Shown piece after piece: positions 1 through 8,066 of a stretch of DNA of 21,959 nt. The stretch comes from JAWXUK01 sp044432725. GTDB taxonomy: Bacteria > Bacillota > Clostridia > Oscillospirales > Oscillospiraceae. Each line of letters begins with the position of its first letter. Within the stretch, counting starts at the first letter, position 1. The notes below the pieces were generated by a model. That model saw only the letters and a list, made by a program, of their open reading frames with translations. It made no database searches and was not told the origin of the DNA. A program made the translations under genes and the position numbers. Where the stretch lies: contig JAWXUL010000034.1 of NCBI GenBank assembly GCA_044432725.1, positions 1 to 21,959 of the forward strand, given 5' to 3'.

Positions 1-177
1 CCTCCACAACAAGTGGTTCCTCCACAACAGGTGGTTCCTCCACAGCAGGTGGTTCCTCCACAACAAGTGGTTCCTCCACAACAAGTGGTTCCTCCACAAC
101 AAGTGGTTCCTCCACAACAGGTGGTTCCTCCACAGCAAGTGGTTCCTCCACAACAAGTGGTTCCCCCACAACAACAA
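1..177 (+). repeat. 18-bp coding tandem repeat (PPQQVV), ten units
   Basis: Units begin at 1, 19, 37, 55, 73, 91, 109, 127, 145 and 163, each encoding Pro-Pro-Gln-Gln-Val-Val; the last unit degenerates to PPQQQ. Units differ mainly by caa/cag at the Gln codons, so the array is nearly identical at DNA level and probably recent or slippage-prone. It may extend upstream of the window. Because 18 is a multiple of three, copy-number changes keep the frame and only change linker length. Confidence 0.95.
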
Positions 178-2241
178 GCCTTTTCTCAGCCTGCTGAAAA
201 GAAAAAGAAGCCTTTTCTGTTCTGGATTCTCCTTTTGGTGATTGGTGGTTATGCCACAGGTTATTTTTCCAGTGATGATAAGACATCAAGCAATTCTAAC
301 AGTTCTAATAGTTCCAACAGTTCTAACAGTCCCAGTAGTACTGTGCCTGTGGTGGAGGAATATGATACTGATTGGGTGATGTATTGGTATCTTTGTGGCA
401 GTGATTTAGAATCAGGTATAGGGGCAGCTACGACAGATTTAGAAGAAATGCTAGATGTTACCTTGCCTGAAGGGGTGCAAGTGGTGATACAAACAGGGGG
501 CTCTTCCTATTGGCATAACGACACTATTTCCCCCAATCACATCGAGCGATATCTCTATGACAGTGAAGGATTTCACCATCTGGAGAGCTTGCCACAAAGC
601 AGTATGGGCGACCCCAATACCTTGGTCAGCTTTTTGGAGTTTGCCCATACAAATTACCCTGGAAATCAAAGAATGTTGAACATTTGGAATCATGGGGGTG
701 GTGCTCTGGACGGTGTTGCCTATGACGAAAATTTTCTGGTGAATGGTTTTCCAGATGCGCTGAAATTGGAAGAATTGGCCAGAGCCCTTGAGAGCGTTTA
801 TGGGGCAAATCCCAGCACAGCTCCTTTGGATATCATCGGCTTTGATGCTTGTTACATGGCAAGTCTGACCACAGCTTCCACCCTCTCTGGTTATGGGAGA
901 TATATGGTCGCCTCTCAGAATATAGAGCCAGGATCAGGATGGGATTACCAAGGACTGATGTCAGCACTTGCTAAAAATCCAAAACTTCCTGCTTTGGAAT
1001 TTGGGAAAGTCATTTGTGATACCTTCTATACCCATTGTCCCTCTGGACAGCAACAAGAAGCTACCTTGTCTGTGGTGGATTTGTCCTATATCCCTACATT
1101 AGAGACCGCAGTGAATGATTATTGGACTGTGGCAATGCTGGTTACAGTGGATAATCCCAGTTTGCCTAATTATATCGGCAGATATGCCCAAGAAGCAGAA
1201 AATTATCGGAATCCCAGTGCTTCTGGCAGTTATAGCTGTATGGTGGATTTAGGGGATCTGGCGTATCAGTCCATAGAAGTGATGGGGGATACAGCTTATA
1301 AAGTGTTGGGTGCACTGGATGATTGTGTTCTCTATAGTATCTGTGGGACGGGGTACCCTGATTCCAATGGGCTTTCTGTCTATTACCACTATAATGGCGA
1401 TCAGGGCTTTTCCACCTTTGCCCAATCTACGGCGTGTGCGTCTATGTTGGATTTTTACGAATATACATTGACAGGGAATATCTCCAGTCCCAGTTATCCT
1501 TATTGGGGAAGCGTCGCCCCTGTCACCCCCACGTTGGAAGATTATCTTGGGGCGAATTTGCCCGCTTATTGGTTGACTGACACCCAATTACAAGTGGAAA
1601 TCGGCTCTGAAGTGGTGAAAGCTGTGTCTTCTGTGGAGATGGCAGTGGGCTGGATTGATTTTAACAATGACCAACTCTTTGTCTTTGGCTTTGACGACGA
1701 GGTGAGCAAGAACTGGGACAGTGGTGTATTCTCTTGCTACGCTCCTCCCTCTTGGTGTACCTTTAACAATTATTATTGTAGCCTTTTTGTTCTGAGTTCA
1801 GGAGATGACTATATTCAGTATAGTATTCCTTTGTTAATCAACGGGGTGGAATATGAATTAGAAGCCATTTATGACTATACCAAAAGTGGTTATACCATCC
1901 TAGGGGCAAGGAAATCAGGGGAGGACGCAAGTGTGGACCGTTCCTTGAGACAGCTTGTCCCAGGGGATGAAATCAAAGTGATACAATATCTCTTTGACTT
2001 GGATGGAAGCAACCCCAGAGAAGTCTACAGTGCCCCCTTTGTCTATACATCAGGGATGAATTTAGAGCATAAGCTTTGGGTAGACAGCGATCTTTTGTAT
2101 AACCCTCATTCTGGTAGCAGAGCAGGGGATGTGTATTTTGTCCGACTGAAGTTTACCGATGCCCAAGGGAACGAAATCTATAGCCAAGCCGGTCATTACG
2201 AGGTGGTAAATGGTGTCGCCTATGCCCGATATTATGACTAA
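1..2241 (+). CDS. Membrane-anchored clostripain-family (C11) cysteine peptidase, 5' end outside window
   Basis: Reading frame 1 is open from the first base, so the N-terminus is missing; the GTG at 13 lies inside the repeat and is not a convincing start. In order (counting from base 1 as residue 1): ten PPQQVV-type repeats (residues 1-59), a Lys-rich stretch, one membrane segment (about 71-89, PFLFWILLLVIGGYATGYF), a Ser/Asn linker, then the peptidase domain beginning near WVMYWYLCGSDLES. The family's catalytic pair is visible: His231 in NHGGG and Cys284 in GFDACYMA. The C-terminal part (from about residue 510) is an unrecognised beta-rich extension. Inferred topology is a cytoplasmic Pro/Gln tail with the protease outside. 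Such proteins often carry an N-terminal zinc ribbon, which cannot be checked here. C11 enzymes cleave after Arg or Lys; the substrate is unknown. Family call is firm, role is not. Confidence 0.88.
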   Translation, partial: PPQQVVPPQQVVPPQQVVPPQQVVPPQQVVPPQQVVPPQQVVPPQQVVPPQQVVPPQQQAFSQPAEKKKKPFLFWILLLVIGGYATGYFSSDDKTSSNSNSSNSSNSSNSPSSTVPVVEEYDTDWVMYWYLCGSDLESGIGAATTDLEEMLDVTLPEGVQVVIQTGGSSYWHNDTISPNHIERYLYDSEGFHHLESLPQSSMGDPNTLVSFLEFAHTNYPGNQRMLNIWNHGGGALDGVAYDENFLVNGFPDALKLEELARALESVYGANPSTAPLDIIGFDACYMASLTTASTLSGYGRYMVASQNIEPGSGWDYQGLMSALAKNPKLPALEFGKVICDTFYTHCPSGQQQEATLSVVDLSYIPTLETAVNDYWTVAMLVTVDNPSLPNYIGRYAQEAENYRNPSASGSYSCMVDLGDLAYQSIEVMGDTAYKVLGALDDCVLYSICGTGYPDSNGLSVYYHYNGDQGFSTFAQSTACASMLDFYEYTLTGNISSPSYPYWGSVAPVTPTLEDYLGANLPAYWLTDTQLQVEIGSEVVKAVSSVEMAVGWIDFNNDQLFVFGFDDEVSKNWDSGVFSCYAPPSWCTFNNYYCSLFVLSSGDDYIQYSIPLLINGVEYELEAIYDYTKSGYTILGARKSGEDASVDRSLRQLVPGDEIKVIQYLFDLDGSNPREVYSAPFVYTSGMNLEHKLWVDSDLLYNPHSGSRAGDVYFVRLKFTDAQGNEIYSQAGHYEVVNGVAYARYYD

Positions 2242-2292
2242 AGTCACCTATGCTAGATACTAAAATAATGTAATTTGAAAGGAAAAGAAAAG

Positions 2293-2493
2293 ATGACAAT
2301 TACAGTCAACGAAAAATCAGAATCACTAGAGGAATCCATTACCATAGATACGATGATAGAGTATTATGGTTTTGATCCTAGGAAAATCGCAGTGGTATTA
2401 AACAAAGAAATCGTGATCAAATCTATGTACCCTAATGTCTCCTTGGGAGATGGGGATATCATAGAAGTAATCACTTTTGTAGGAGGTGGCTAA
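2293..2493 (+). CDS. thiS: ThiS-like sulfur-carrier protein
   Basis: A 66-residue ubiquitin-fold protein of the ThiS/MoaD kind, which carries sulfur as a C-terminal thiocarboxylate for thiazole synthesis in thiamine biosynthesis. It starts MTITVNEKSE, contains the usual IAVVLNKEIV strand and GDGDIIEVITFVGGG end; the terminal Gly-Gly is the site adenylated by ThiF. The ATG at 2293 follows a purine-rich ribosome site (ggaaaagaaaag), so it is preferred over the upstream TTG at 2275. The stop is one base before the thiF start, so the two are co-translated. No thiG, thiH or TPP riboswitch is visible nearby; the partner genes must lie elsewhere. It could serve another sulfur-transfer pathway, but ThiS is the best fit. 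Confidence 0.88.
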   Translation: MTITVNEKSESLEESITIDTMIEYYGFDPRKIAVVLNKEIVIKSMYPNVSLGDGDIIEVITFVGGG

Positions 2494-2497
2494 TATG
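2481..2497 (+). promoter_or_regulatory. Ribosome binding site for thiF embedded in the ThiS Gly-Gly codons
   Basis: AGGAGG at 2481-2486 is formed by the codons gta-gga-ggt of the ThiS tail. It precedes the thiF ATG (2495) by 8 bases, and the thiS stop TAA (2491-2493) sits between them. The functional C-terminal glycines and the translation signal of the next gene therefore use the same bases. Confidence 0.8.
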
Positions 2498-3139
2498 ATA
2501 CCAAATGAAGAAGAAGTATACGAAGCTTTGTGCTTGGGACATGGCAAAAAGCAACAAGAAAAATTTTCTCGTGGCAATGTTGTCATTTTGGGATTAGGGT
2601 CTTTGGGCTCTCATATCGCTGTTGCTTTGGCACGGGCTGGGGTGGGCTATTTGGGTCACATTCATCTTGTGGATTTCGACGGGGTGGAATTGGAAAACAT
2701 TCATTGTCAACATTATGATTTGGCAAATATTGGTCTGGAGAAAACAGAAGTTTTGAAAGAGCAGTTAAAGCAAATCAATCCTTATTTAGAAGTGAAAGCT
2801 ACTTTTGTAAAAGTGAGTGAAAATAACCTAGGCAGCCTGATCAAAGGTATGGATGTGGTGATTGAAGCTGTGGACAGTCCAGTGCAAAAGTCCATGATTG
2901 TGGATGGATTCTTCACCCAGAAAACACCAGAACAAGTACTTTTTGCAGCTTCTGGCTATGCTGGCTTGGGGGATGGCAATCTGATCCAAACTAGAATGAT
3001 TAACCAATCTTTTTATCTTACAGGAGATGGAAAAAGCGATTTTGTGAAAGAAAAAACCCTTTATGCTTCACGGGTGTCTCTGTGTGCAGCGGCACAAGCC
3101 CATGCAGTGCTTCGTTATTTAATAGAAAAAGCACCCTAA
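2495..3139 (+). CDS. thiF: ThiF/MoeB-family adenylyltransferase (E1-like)
   Basis: A 214-residue E1-like enzyme expected to adenylate the C-terminal glycine of the adjacent ThiS using ATP. Visible motifs: nucleotide-binding GLGSLG at residues 33-38, VDFDGVE metal/ATP acidic motif, Lys83 in GLEKTEV and Asp127 in IEAVDSP. The length matches the short clostridial ThiF subgroup and no CxxC zinc ligands are present, unlike E. coli ThiF/MoeB. Start: ATG 2495 lies 8 bases after AGGAGG (2481-2486); the in-frame GTG at 2486 falls in that ribosome site and is rejected. Odd point: the family's conserved NxxRQ is NIHCQ here, with Cys71 in place of Arg. Otherwise the protein looks intact. The gene ends at a strong terminator. 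Confidence 0.85.
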   Translation: MIPNEEEVYEALCLGHGKKQQEKFSRGNVVILGLGSLGSHIAVALARAGVGYLGHIHLVDFDGVELENIHCQHYDLANIGLEKTEVLKEQLKQINPYLEVKATFVKVSENNLGSLIKGMDVVIEAVDSPVQKSMIVDGFFTQKTPEQVLFAASGYAGLGDGNLIQTRMINQSFYLTGDGKSDFVKEKTLYASRVSLCAAAQAHAVLRYLIEKAP

Positions 3140-3152
3140 TGAAAACAAAATG

Positions 3153-3187
3153 AAAAAACAGGAACTCATTTGAGTTCCTGTTTTTTT
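3153..3187. terminator. Bidirectional terminator between thiF and galE
   Basis: A perfect 10-bp stem (CAGGAACTCA at 3159-3168 with TGAGTTCCTG at 3171-3180), drawn with a 2-base loop or 9 bp with a 4-base loop, flanked by six A on the left and seven T on the right. It ends two converging transcripts: thiS-thiF from the left and the gal operon from the right. Confidence 0.93.
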
Positions 3188-3245
3188 ATCTAAAGATGAG
3201 ACAATTCACCATAGATGACATTGTATTTTTTACTTTTGGAGGATA

Positions 3246-4235
3246 TTAGCCCTTACCATAGCCATCAGGATGCCCCTGATGCCAAACCCAAGCATCTGAG
3301 ATAATGTCTTCTAAGTTGCGAGCGGGTTTCCATCCTAAGATTTTTCCTGCTTTTACGTTAGAAGCAATCAGCACAGAGGGGTCTCCTTCACGGCGAGGTT
3401 CGACCTTGGCTGGGATTTCTTTTCCTGTTATTTTGCGAGCTGTTTCGATGATTTGGTTCACAGAATAGCCATCCCCACTGCCTAAGTTGAAAATACTGCT
3501 TTCCCCTGTTTTGTCCAAATGGAGCAAAGCAAGGAGATGTGCTTCTGCCAAATCACGGACGTGGATATAGTCTCTCACGCAAGTGCCATCCTCTGTGGGA
3601 TAATCATCACCATAAATCCCGATGTGAGAGCGTTTGCCCAAGGCTGTTTGTAGGACGATGGGAATCAAATGGCTCTCTGGGTTATGGTCCTCTCCAATCC
3701 CTGCTTGGGTGTTAGAGCCGGCTGCGTTGAAATAACGCAAAGCTGCATAATGAATCCCATAGGCAGAATCACACCATTTCAGCATACCTTCTACGGCTAG
3801 TTTACTTGCACCATAGGGGTTTGTGGGGGCAGTGGGATCTGTTTCTTCAATGGGTTGCTTGACTGGCTCGCCATAAGTGGCTGCTGTGGAAGAGAAAACG
3901 ATTTTGTCTACTTTGTGCTGTGACATGGTTTGTAACAGTGATTGGGCACCAGCTACGTTGTTGCCGTAATATTTCAAAGGATTGGTCATGCTTTCTCCCA
4001 CCAAAGAAAAAGCGGCAAAATTGATTACACCGTCAATTTGTTTTTCACGAAATACAGCGTCTAAAAAGCTGCTGTCTCTCAGATCGCCCACTCGTAAGGT
4101 GGCACCTTTGACGGCTTGCCAGTGACCTGTGGATAAATTGTCCACCACTGTGACTTCGTAATTTTTCTCTAGTAAAAGAGCCACCATGTGGCTTCCGATA
4201 TACCCCGCTCCACCTGCAACTAAAATGTGTTTCAT
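3246..4235 (-). CDS. galE: UDP-glucose 4-epimerase
   Basis: A 329-residue short-chain dehydrogenase-type epimerase interconverting UDP-galactose and UDP-glucose with tightly bound NAD. Seen: NAD-binding GGAGYIG (residues 8-14), VGDLRD near 49, SSTAATYG before the active site, and the catalytic pair Tyr141-Lys145 in NPYGASK; NFAAFSLVGES and ALRYFNAAGS are typical of GalE. Start: ATG at 4235 preceded by AAGGAGA; an ATG 9 codons further upstream would overlap galT and has no good ribosome site. Third gene of galK-galT-galE, 13 bases after galT, ending before the shared terminator at 3153-3187. Confidence 0.96.
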   Translation of the reverse strand: MKHILVAGGAGYIGSHMVALLLEKNYEVTVVDNLSTGHWQAVKGATLRVGDLRDSSFLDAVFREKQIDGVINFAAFSLVGESMTNPLKYYGNNVAGAQSLLQTMSQHKVDKIVFSSTAATYGEPVKQPIEETDPTAPTNPYGASKLAVEGMLKWCDSAYGIHYAALRYFNAAGSNTQAGIGEDHNPESHLIPIVLQTALGKRSHIGIYGDDYPTEDGTCVRDYIHVRDLAEAHLLALLHLDKTGESSIFNLGSGDGYSVNQIIETARKITGKEIPAKVEPRREGDPSVLIASNVKAGKILGWKPARNLEDIISDAWVWHQGHPDGYGKG

Positions 4236-4248
4236 ATTCCTTATCTCC

Positions 4249-5718
4249 TTATATTGATTCAATAAATCTTAAAAAGCCTTCTCGCCCTTCTTTGGTGCAT
4301 GGGTATACCCCTGCGTGCTCTAAGACCATGGCGAAGATTTCTCCGACTTCTTGTTGTAAAATACCCTCTACGTTTTCAGGGGTAAAGCTGTGACGTGCTC
4401 TCATTGCCTCCACCCAAGGAGCGTGTTTTTCCAGATCTCCTGTGGCTTCGCCCCCTTCTAGCAAGACAGTTGCCACTTGGGCAAGCTCTGTTTTCAATCG
4501 AGCTGGCAATACGGCAAGCCCCATCACTTCAATCAGACCGATATTTTCTTTCTTGATGTGGTGTAATTGGGCATGGGGGTGAAATAATCCCATGGGATGT
4601 TCTTCGGTACAGCGATTGTTACGCAAGACCAAATCAAGCTCATAGGCACCATCACGGAAACGGGCAATGGGGGTAATGGTGTTGTGTGGTTCCCCTTGGC
4701 TTTCTGCTAAAATGTGAGCAGAGGGGTCACTGTATCCACGCCATGCTGTCAATATTCTATCGGCAAGTTGCACCAAAAGGTTAATATCAGGGGAGGAAAG
4801 ACGTAGGACAGACATCGGCCATTTCACAATCCCCACCTTGACATTGTCAAAGCCAGAGATTTCTCTTTCAATGGGGGCAACAGCCATGGCAAAGTTGTGA
4901 CGTCCCCCTTGGAAATGATCATGACTGAGAATTGAGCCACCCACAATGGGTAAATCAGCATTGCTTCCCACAAAATAGTGGGGGAATTGACGCACGAAAT
5001 CTAATAATTTTTGAAAGGTTGCTTTTTCGATTTTCATGGGGATATGCTGGGAAGAAAAGCAAATACAATGCTCATTGTAATAGACATAGGGGGAATATTG
5101 TAAAAACCATTCTTGTTGATCTATTTCCACGGGAATGAGACGATGATTTTGCCGAGCAGGGTGGTTTAAATGACCAGCATAGCCTTGGTTTTCTTGACAA
5201 AGAAGGCATTTTGGATAGCCACCTTGTGGGGCAAGCTTGGCTGCTGCAATGGATTTAGGGTCTTTTTCTGGTTTGGACAAATTGATGGTGATATCTAATT
5301 TACCATAGGCTGTATCTGTCAGCCATTTCACATCTTTTGCAATGCGATAGCTACGGATATAGTCTGTGTTTTGGGAGAATTCATAATACCATTGGGTGGC
5401 TTTTTCTGGGGAAATGGCATATCTTTCTGAAAATTCTTTCTCTACTTGTGAGGGAAAGGGAGTCAGTTTCCCCATGAGTTTGGTGTCAAACAAGTCTCTG
5501 CTGACCACACCATCTTCAATCAGTCCTTTTTCCACGGCATAGTCCAAAAGTGTTGACAAAATCTCTTCCAGAGGAGGGAGTTCCCCCACAGGTTCTGGAG
5601 TATATTCTGTCAAGGCTAGGGTTTCTAAGAGAGCGTTTGAGGCATAAACCCTGTCACAGGGTGCAATCAATTCTGCTTTGATGGCATATTCCACCAGTTG
5701 GGTGATTGGTAAATTCAT
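4249..5718 (-). CDS. galT: UDP-glucose--hexose-1-phosphate uridylyltransferase, type 2
   Basis: A 489-residue protein of the class II galactose-1-phosphate uridylyltransferase family (Bacillus/Lactobacillus type, about 490 residues and distinct from the roughly 350-residue E. coli type). It exchanges UMP between UDP-glucose and galactose-1-phosphate. Visible: GGSILSHDHFQGG with His266-Asp267-His268, a second His-rich block HPHAQLHHI near residue 380, and a CLLCQENQG cysteine pair near residues 168-171. The ATG at 5718 has AGGAGG (5727-5732 on the complement) that overlaps the galK stop codon, suggesting translational coupling. Middle gene of the operon. Confidence 0.96.
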   Translation of the reverse strand: MNLPITQLVEYAIKAELIAPCDRVYASNALLETLALTEYTPEPVGELPPLEEILSTLLDYAVEKGLIEDGVVSRDLFDTKLMGKLTPFPSQVEKEFSERYAISPEKATQWYYEFSQNTDYIRSYRIAKDVKWLTDTAYGKLDITINLSKPEKDPKSIAAAKLAPQGGYPKCLLCQENQGYAGHLNHPARQNHRLIPVEIDQQEWFLQYSPYVYYNEHCICFSSQHIPMKIEKATFQKLLDFVRQFPHYFVGSNADLPIVGGSILSHDHFQGGRHNFAMAVAPIEREISGFDNVKVGIVKWPMSVLRLSSPDINLLVQLADRILTAWRGYSDPSAHILAESQGEPHNTITPIARFRDGAYELDLVLRNNRCTEEHPMGLFHPHAQLHHIKKENIGLIEVMGLAVLPARLKTELAQVATVLLEGGEATGDLEKHAPWVEAMRARHSFTPENVEGILQQEVGEIFAMVLEHAGVYPCTKEGREGFLRFIESI

Positions 5719-5730
5719 GTGTGATTCCTC

Positions 5731-7002
5731 CTATGTCAGCTGTACGCCACCTAATGGACGAATGGAAAGGACATGGCAAGCCCCTTCGCCCAAAAGTGCC
5801 TCTGCCTTTGTTTTAAATTCTTGTAAGCAGTCCAAGGGCACAAATGCCATGGCTGTCCCTCCGAAGCCACCACCATGGACCCGCACAGCGCCACGTCCTT
5901 GTAAAATCTCTTTACACAGGGCAATGGCAAGCATCAGCTCTTGGTGGTTTACCTGTCCTGTTGGGACAACGTTTTGCAAAAATTGTCCAGAGGAGTTTCC
6001 AGAGGCTTCTACTAAGCGGAGGAATGAAGAGAAATCCCCCTTTGCCAAAGCTTCCACTTGCTCGCTGACACGTTGATTGTCGCTATACACGTGAAAGGCA
6101 CGGAGAATCCCACGTTGGCTGACCTTCTCTCTTAGTTGAGGTAGTTTTTGAAGGAATTTTTCTTTGGGTACTTCTCTTAATACTTTCTTTCCAAAGAAAG
6201 TACAGACATCTGCTAATTCTTGGGTGATACTGGCATATTCCTCTGTCAAGTCGGCATGGTCTGCGCCAGAATCCAAAATGCAAAGGGCGTGCTTTGCTTG
6301 GGCAAAGTCAAAGGGAATTTGTTGTACCACAGGGCTTTCTTTTTCTTGGAAGTCAATGGAGATAATGCCACCCACAGAGGAGGCTGTTTGGTCCATTAAG
6401 CCACAGGGTTTCCCAAAGAACACATTTTCTGCATATTGACCAATTTGGGCGATTTCCACAGGGCTACATTTGCTTTCCCAGAAAAGCGCATTGATGATGG
6501 TCCCCAAAAGGACTTCAAAGGCTGCAGAGGAGCTAAGGCCACTGCCTCCAGGGACATCAGAGCACATCCAGATGTTTAAGCCTTTGCCAGATAAATCACA
6601 GCCCAACTGGACAAATCGTGCTGCTACCCCTCGAATCAGTGCCAAGGAGGTATTTTCTTCTGACTTTTGTGGTTCCAGCTGGGAAAGCTCCACTTCCATC
6701 ACTGGATATCCTTGGGAATGGACGGTGATTTTTCCATTTGTACAGGTGGAAACAGCGGCTAACAGGTCAAGGTTGACTGCGGCTGCCAAAACGCAGCCTT
6801 GTTGGTGGTCTGTGTGGTTGCCACCAATTTCTGTGCGACCAGGGGCACTGAATAAAGAAGTGGCTTCATTGCCATAAGCTTCTTCAAAGCCTGTTAGCAC
6901 AGAGAGGGAACGATTCCGAGAAAATTCTAAATTTTCTTTGCCGTAAAGAGTCAAGAGCATGGGGTCAAGGGTTCCATTGTTGATTTTTTCATTGATAGAC
7001 AT
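5731..7002 (-). CDS. galK: Galactokinase
   Basis: A 423-residue GHMP-superfamily kinase that phosphorylates galactose at C1 with ATP, the first committed Leloir step. The three family motifs are visible: GRTEIGGNHTDHQQG (55-69), PGGSGLSSSAAFE (151-163, phosphate-binding loop) and HGGGFGGTA (376-384). The first motif differs from the E. coli/human form (GEHTDY becomes GNHTDH), which I recall as usual for clostridial galactokinases, so it is probably not a defect. The start ATG 7002 has AAGGAGG upstream. It is first in the gal operon, divergent from the AraC-family gene, with a promoter at 7030-7058. N-acetylgalactosamine kinase is a less likely alternative given galT and galE downstream. Confidence 0.94.
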   Translation of the reverse strand: MSINEKINNGTLDPMLLTLYGKENLEFSRNRSLSVLTGFEEAYGNEATSLFSAPGRTEIGGNHTDHQQGCVLAAAVNLDLLAAVSTCTNGKITVHSQGYPVMEVELSQLEPQKSEENTSLALIRGVAARFVQLGCDLSGKGLNIWMCSDVPGGSGLSSSAAFEVLLGTIINALFWESKCSPVEIAQIGQYAENVFFGKPCGLMDQTASSVGGIISIDFQEKESPVVQQIPFDFAQAKHALCILDSGADHADLTEEYASITQELADVCTFFGKKVLREVPKEKFLQKLPQLREKVSQRGILRAFHVYSDNQRVSEQVEALAKGDFSSFLRLVEASGNSSGQFLQNVVPTGQVNHQELMLAIALCKEILQGRGAVRVHGGGFGGTAMAFVPLDCLQEFKTKAEALLGEGACHVLSIRPLGGVQLT

Positions 7003-7029
7003 AAAATAGCCTCCTTTTTTGATGATTTT

Positions 7030-7058
7030 AGTATAGCAGAAAGGAAAGAGGGGGGCAA
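7030..7058 (-). promoter_or_regulatory. Promoter of the galKTE operon
   Basis: On the minus strand: TTGCCC (7058-7053), a 17-bp spacer, TATACT (7035-7030). It lies just upstream of the galK ribosome site. The weak -35 box fits an activator-dependent promoter, and the divergent AraC-type gene is the obvious candidate activator (inference). Confidence 0.65.
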
Positions 7059-7090
7059 TGTATTTTTGTCTTTTCTTCCATGGATTTTTG

Positions 7091-7119
7091 TTGCATTTTT
7101 TCTTTTTGTCCTGTACAAT
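7091..7119 (+). promoter_or_regulatory. Promoter of the AraC-family regulator gene
   Basis: TTGCAT (7091-7096), 17-bp spacer, TACAAT (7114-7119), about 48 bases before the ATG. Between this and the divergent galK promoter lie a TTTTTGTC direct repeat (7063-7070 and 7103-7110, 40 bp apart) and an 8-bp palindrome TCCATGGA (7078-7085), possible regulator contacts. Confidence 0.6.
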
Positions 7120-7166
7120 AGAAGAAGAGCATAAAGAGCGTAAAAAAAGTAAAGGGAGGGAAGGGC

Positions 7167-7979
7167 ATGGAGTCTTTGTTTAAACTTTCTTATAAGGTTT
7201 CTCAGCCTGTTGGACTGTCCTTGGTGGTTCATAATGTGGGGCGACAAAAATGTAGCAGTGGTTATTTTTGGGGTCCTGGGGTGCGAGATCATTATTTGAT
7301 TCATTACATTGTGTCAGGGAAGGGCGTTTTAGAAACCGAGCAAGAAAGTTATCAGCTGACAGCGGGTATGGCTTTTCTTGTGGCACCCAATACCACGGTT
7401 TCTTATCATGCAGATTTAGAGAATCCTTGGGAATATGATTGGGTTGGGTTTTCAGGAGATTCGGCAAGTCTTTTTTTAGCGGGCACAAAATTTTCAGAGG
7501 AAACTTGCATTGTTCTGGAAGAGGGGGAGCGATTTCGTCAGTGTCTGTTGGCGATTTATCATGCCCAAGGGAGCAGTTATGCCCATGCTGTTTCTATGGC
7601 GGGGTATTTGCAAGTGGCTTTGGGCTGTTTGATGGAGGGAGAGAGTCGGCAAAAGAAAACCTATTTACAAGATTATGCTCGGCAAGGGGTACAGTTTATA
7701 CAGCAAAATTTTTCTCATCCCATTTCCACCCAATCTGTGGCAGAACACGTGGGAATCAGTCGAAGCTATCTTTATCGAGCCTTTCAGGACAGCTTCCACC
7801 AATCACCCAAAGAGTATTTAATCAAGTATCGTATCGGGCAAGCTTGCCATCTTTTGGCACAAACAGAGCTTTCCATTGGGGAAATTTCTGTTTCTGTAGG
7901 CTATGAAGACCCTTTTTATTTTTCACGGATTTTTCATCAGCTGATGGGACAGTCTCCCAGTGAATATAGAAGAATCTAA
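7167..7979 (+). CDS. AraC-family transcriptional regulator, probable gal operon activator
   Basis: A 270-residue protein with the usual two-domain plan. The N-terminal cupin sugar-sensing domain (about 15-150) has HYLIHYIVSGKGVLETE and LVAPNTTVSYHADLENPWEYDWVGFSG. The C-terminal double helix-turn-helix (about 172-270) has SVAEHVGISRSYLYRAF and the family signature ending SVGYEDPFYFSRIFHQLMGQSPSEYR. The start ATG 7167 follows a GGGAGGG site. It is divergent from galK with a shared 164-bp regulatory gap, which is the classic arrangement for a local sugar-pathway regulator; that it senses galactose or a galactoside is inference. Confidence 0.9.
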   Translation: MESLFKLSYKVSQPVGLSLVVHNVGRQKCSSGYFWGPGVRDHYLIHYIVSGKGVLETEQESYQLTAGMAFLVAPNTTVSYHADLENPWEYDWVGFSGDSASLFLAGTKFSEETCIVLEEGERFRQCLLAIYHAQGSSYAHAVSMAGYLQVALGCLMEGESRQKKTYLQDYARQGVQFIQQNFSHPISTQSVAEHVGISRSYLYRAFQDSFHQSPKEYLIKYRIGQACHLLAQTELSIGEISVSVGYEDPFYFSRIFHQLMGQSPSEYRRI

Positions 7980-8066
7980 ATAATCTGAAAAAAACGATTT
8001 TGGGACTCAGGAAAAAAAGGCTTTTTGACATCTTTTTTCCATATTGTGTATTTTTTGTGTAGTCTC

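Noticed and set aside
2242..2292. TPP riboswitch upstream of thiS
   Set aside because: The gap is only about 50 bases and lacks the conserved CTGAGA and related core elements.
1..3139. Ubiquitin-like conjugation or defence system formed by the C11 protease, ThiS and ThiF
   Set aside because: The ThiS/ThiF pair fits thiamine biosynthesis, there is no E2 or JAB partner, and the protease is outward-facing and separately spaced.
4236..4262. Longer galE start overlapping galT
   Set aside because: No ribosome site for it, whereas AAGGAGA precedes ATG 4235, and the NAD-binding fold begins right after that ATG.
5678..6877. Several open frames on the plus strand opposite galT and galK
   Set aside because: Antisense shadows of well-conserved genes without ribosome sites or family features.
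8010..8040. Possible terminator after the AraC gene (GGAAAAAA/TTTTTTCC)
   Set aside because: An almost pure A-T stem with a long interior and no U tract after it; more likely chance in AT-rich DNA.
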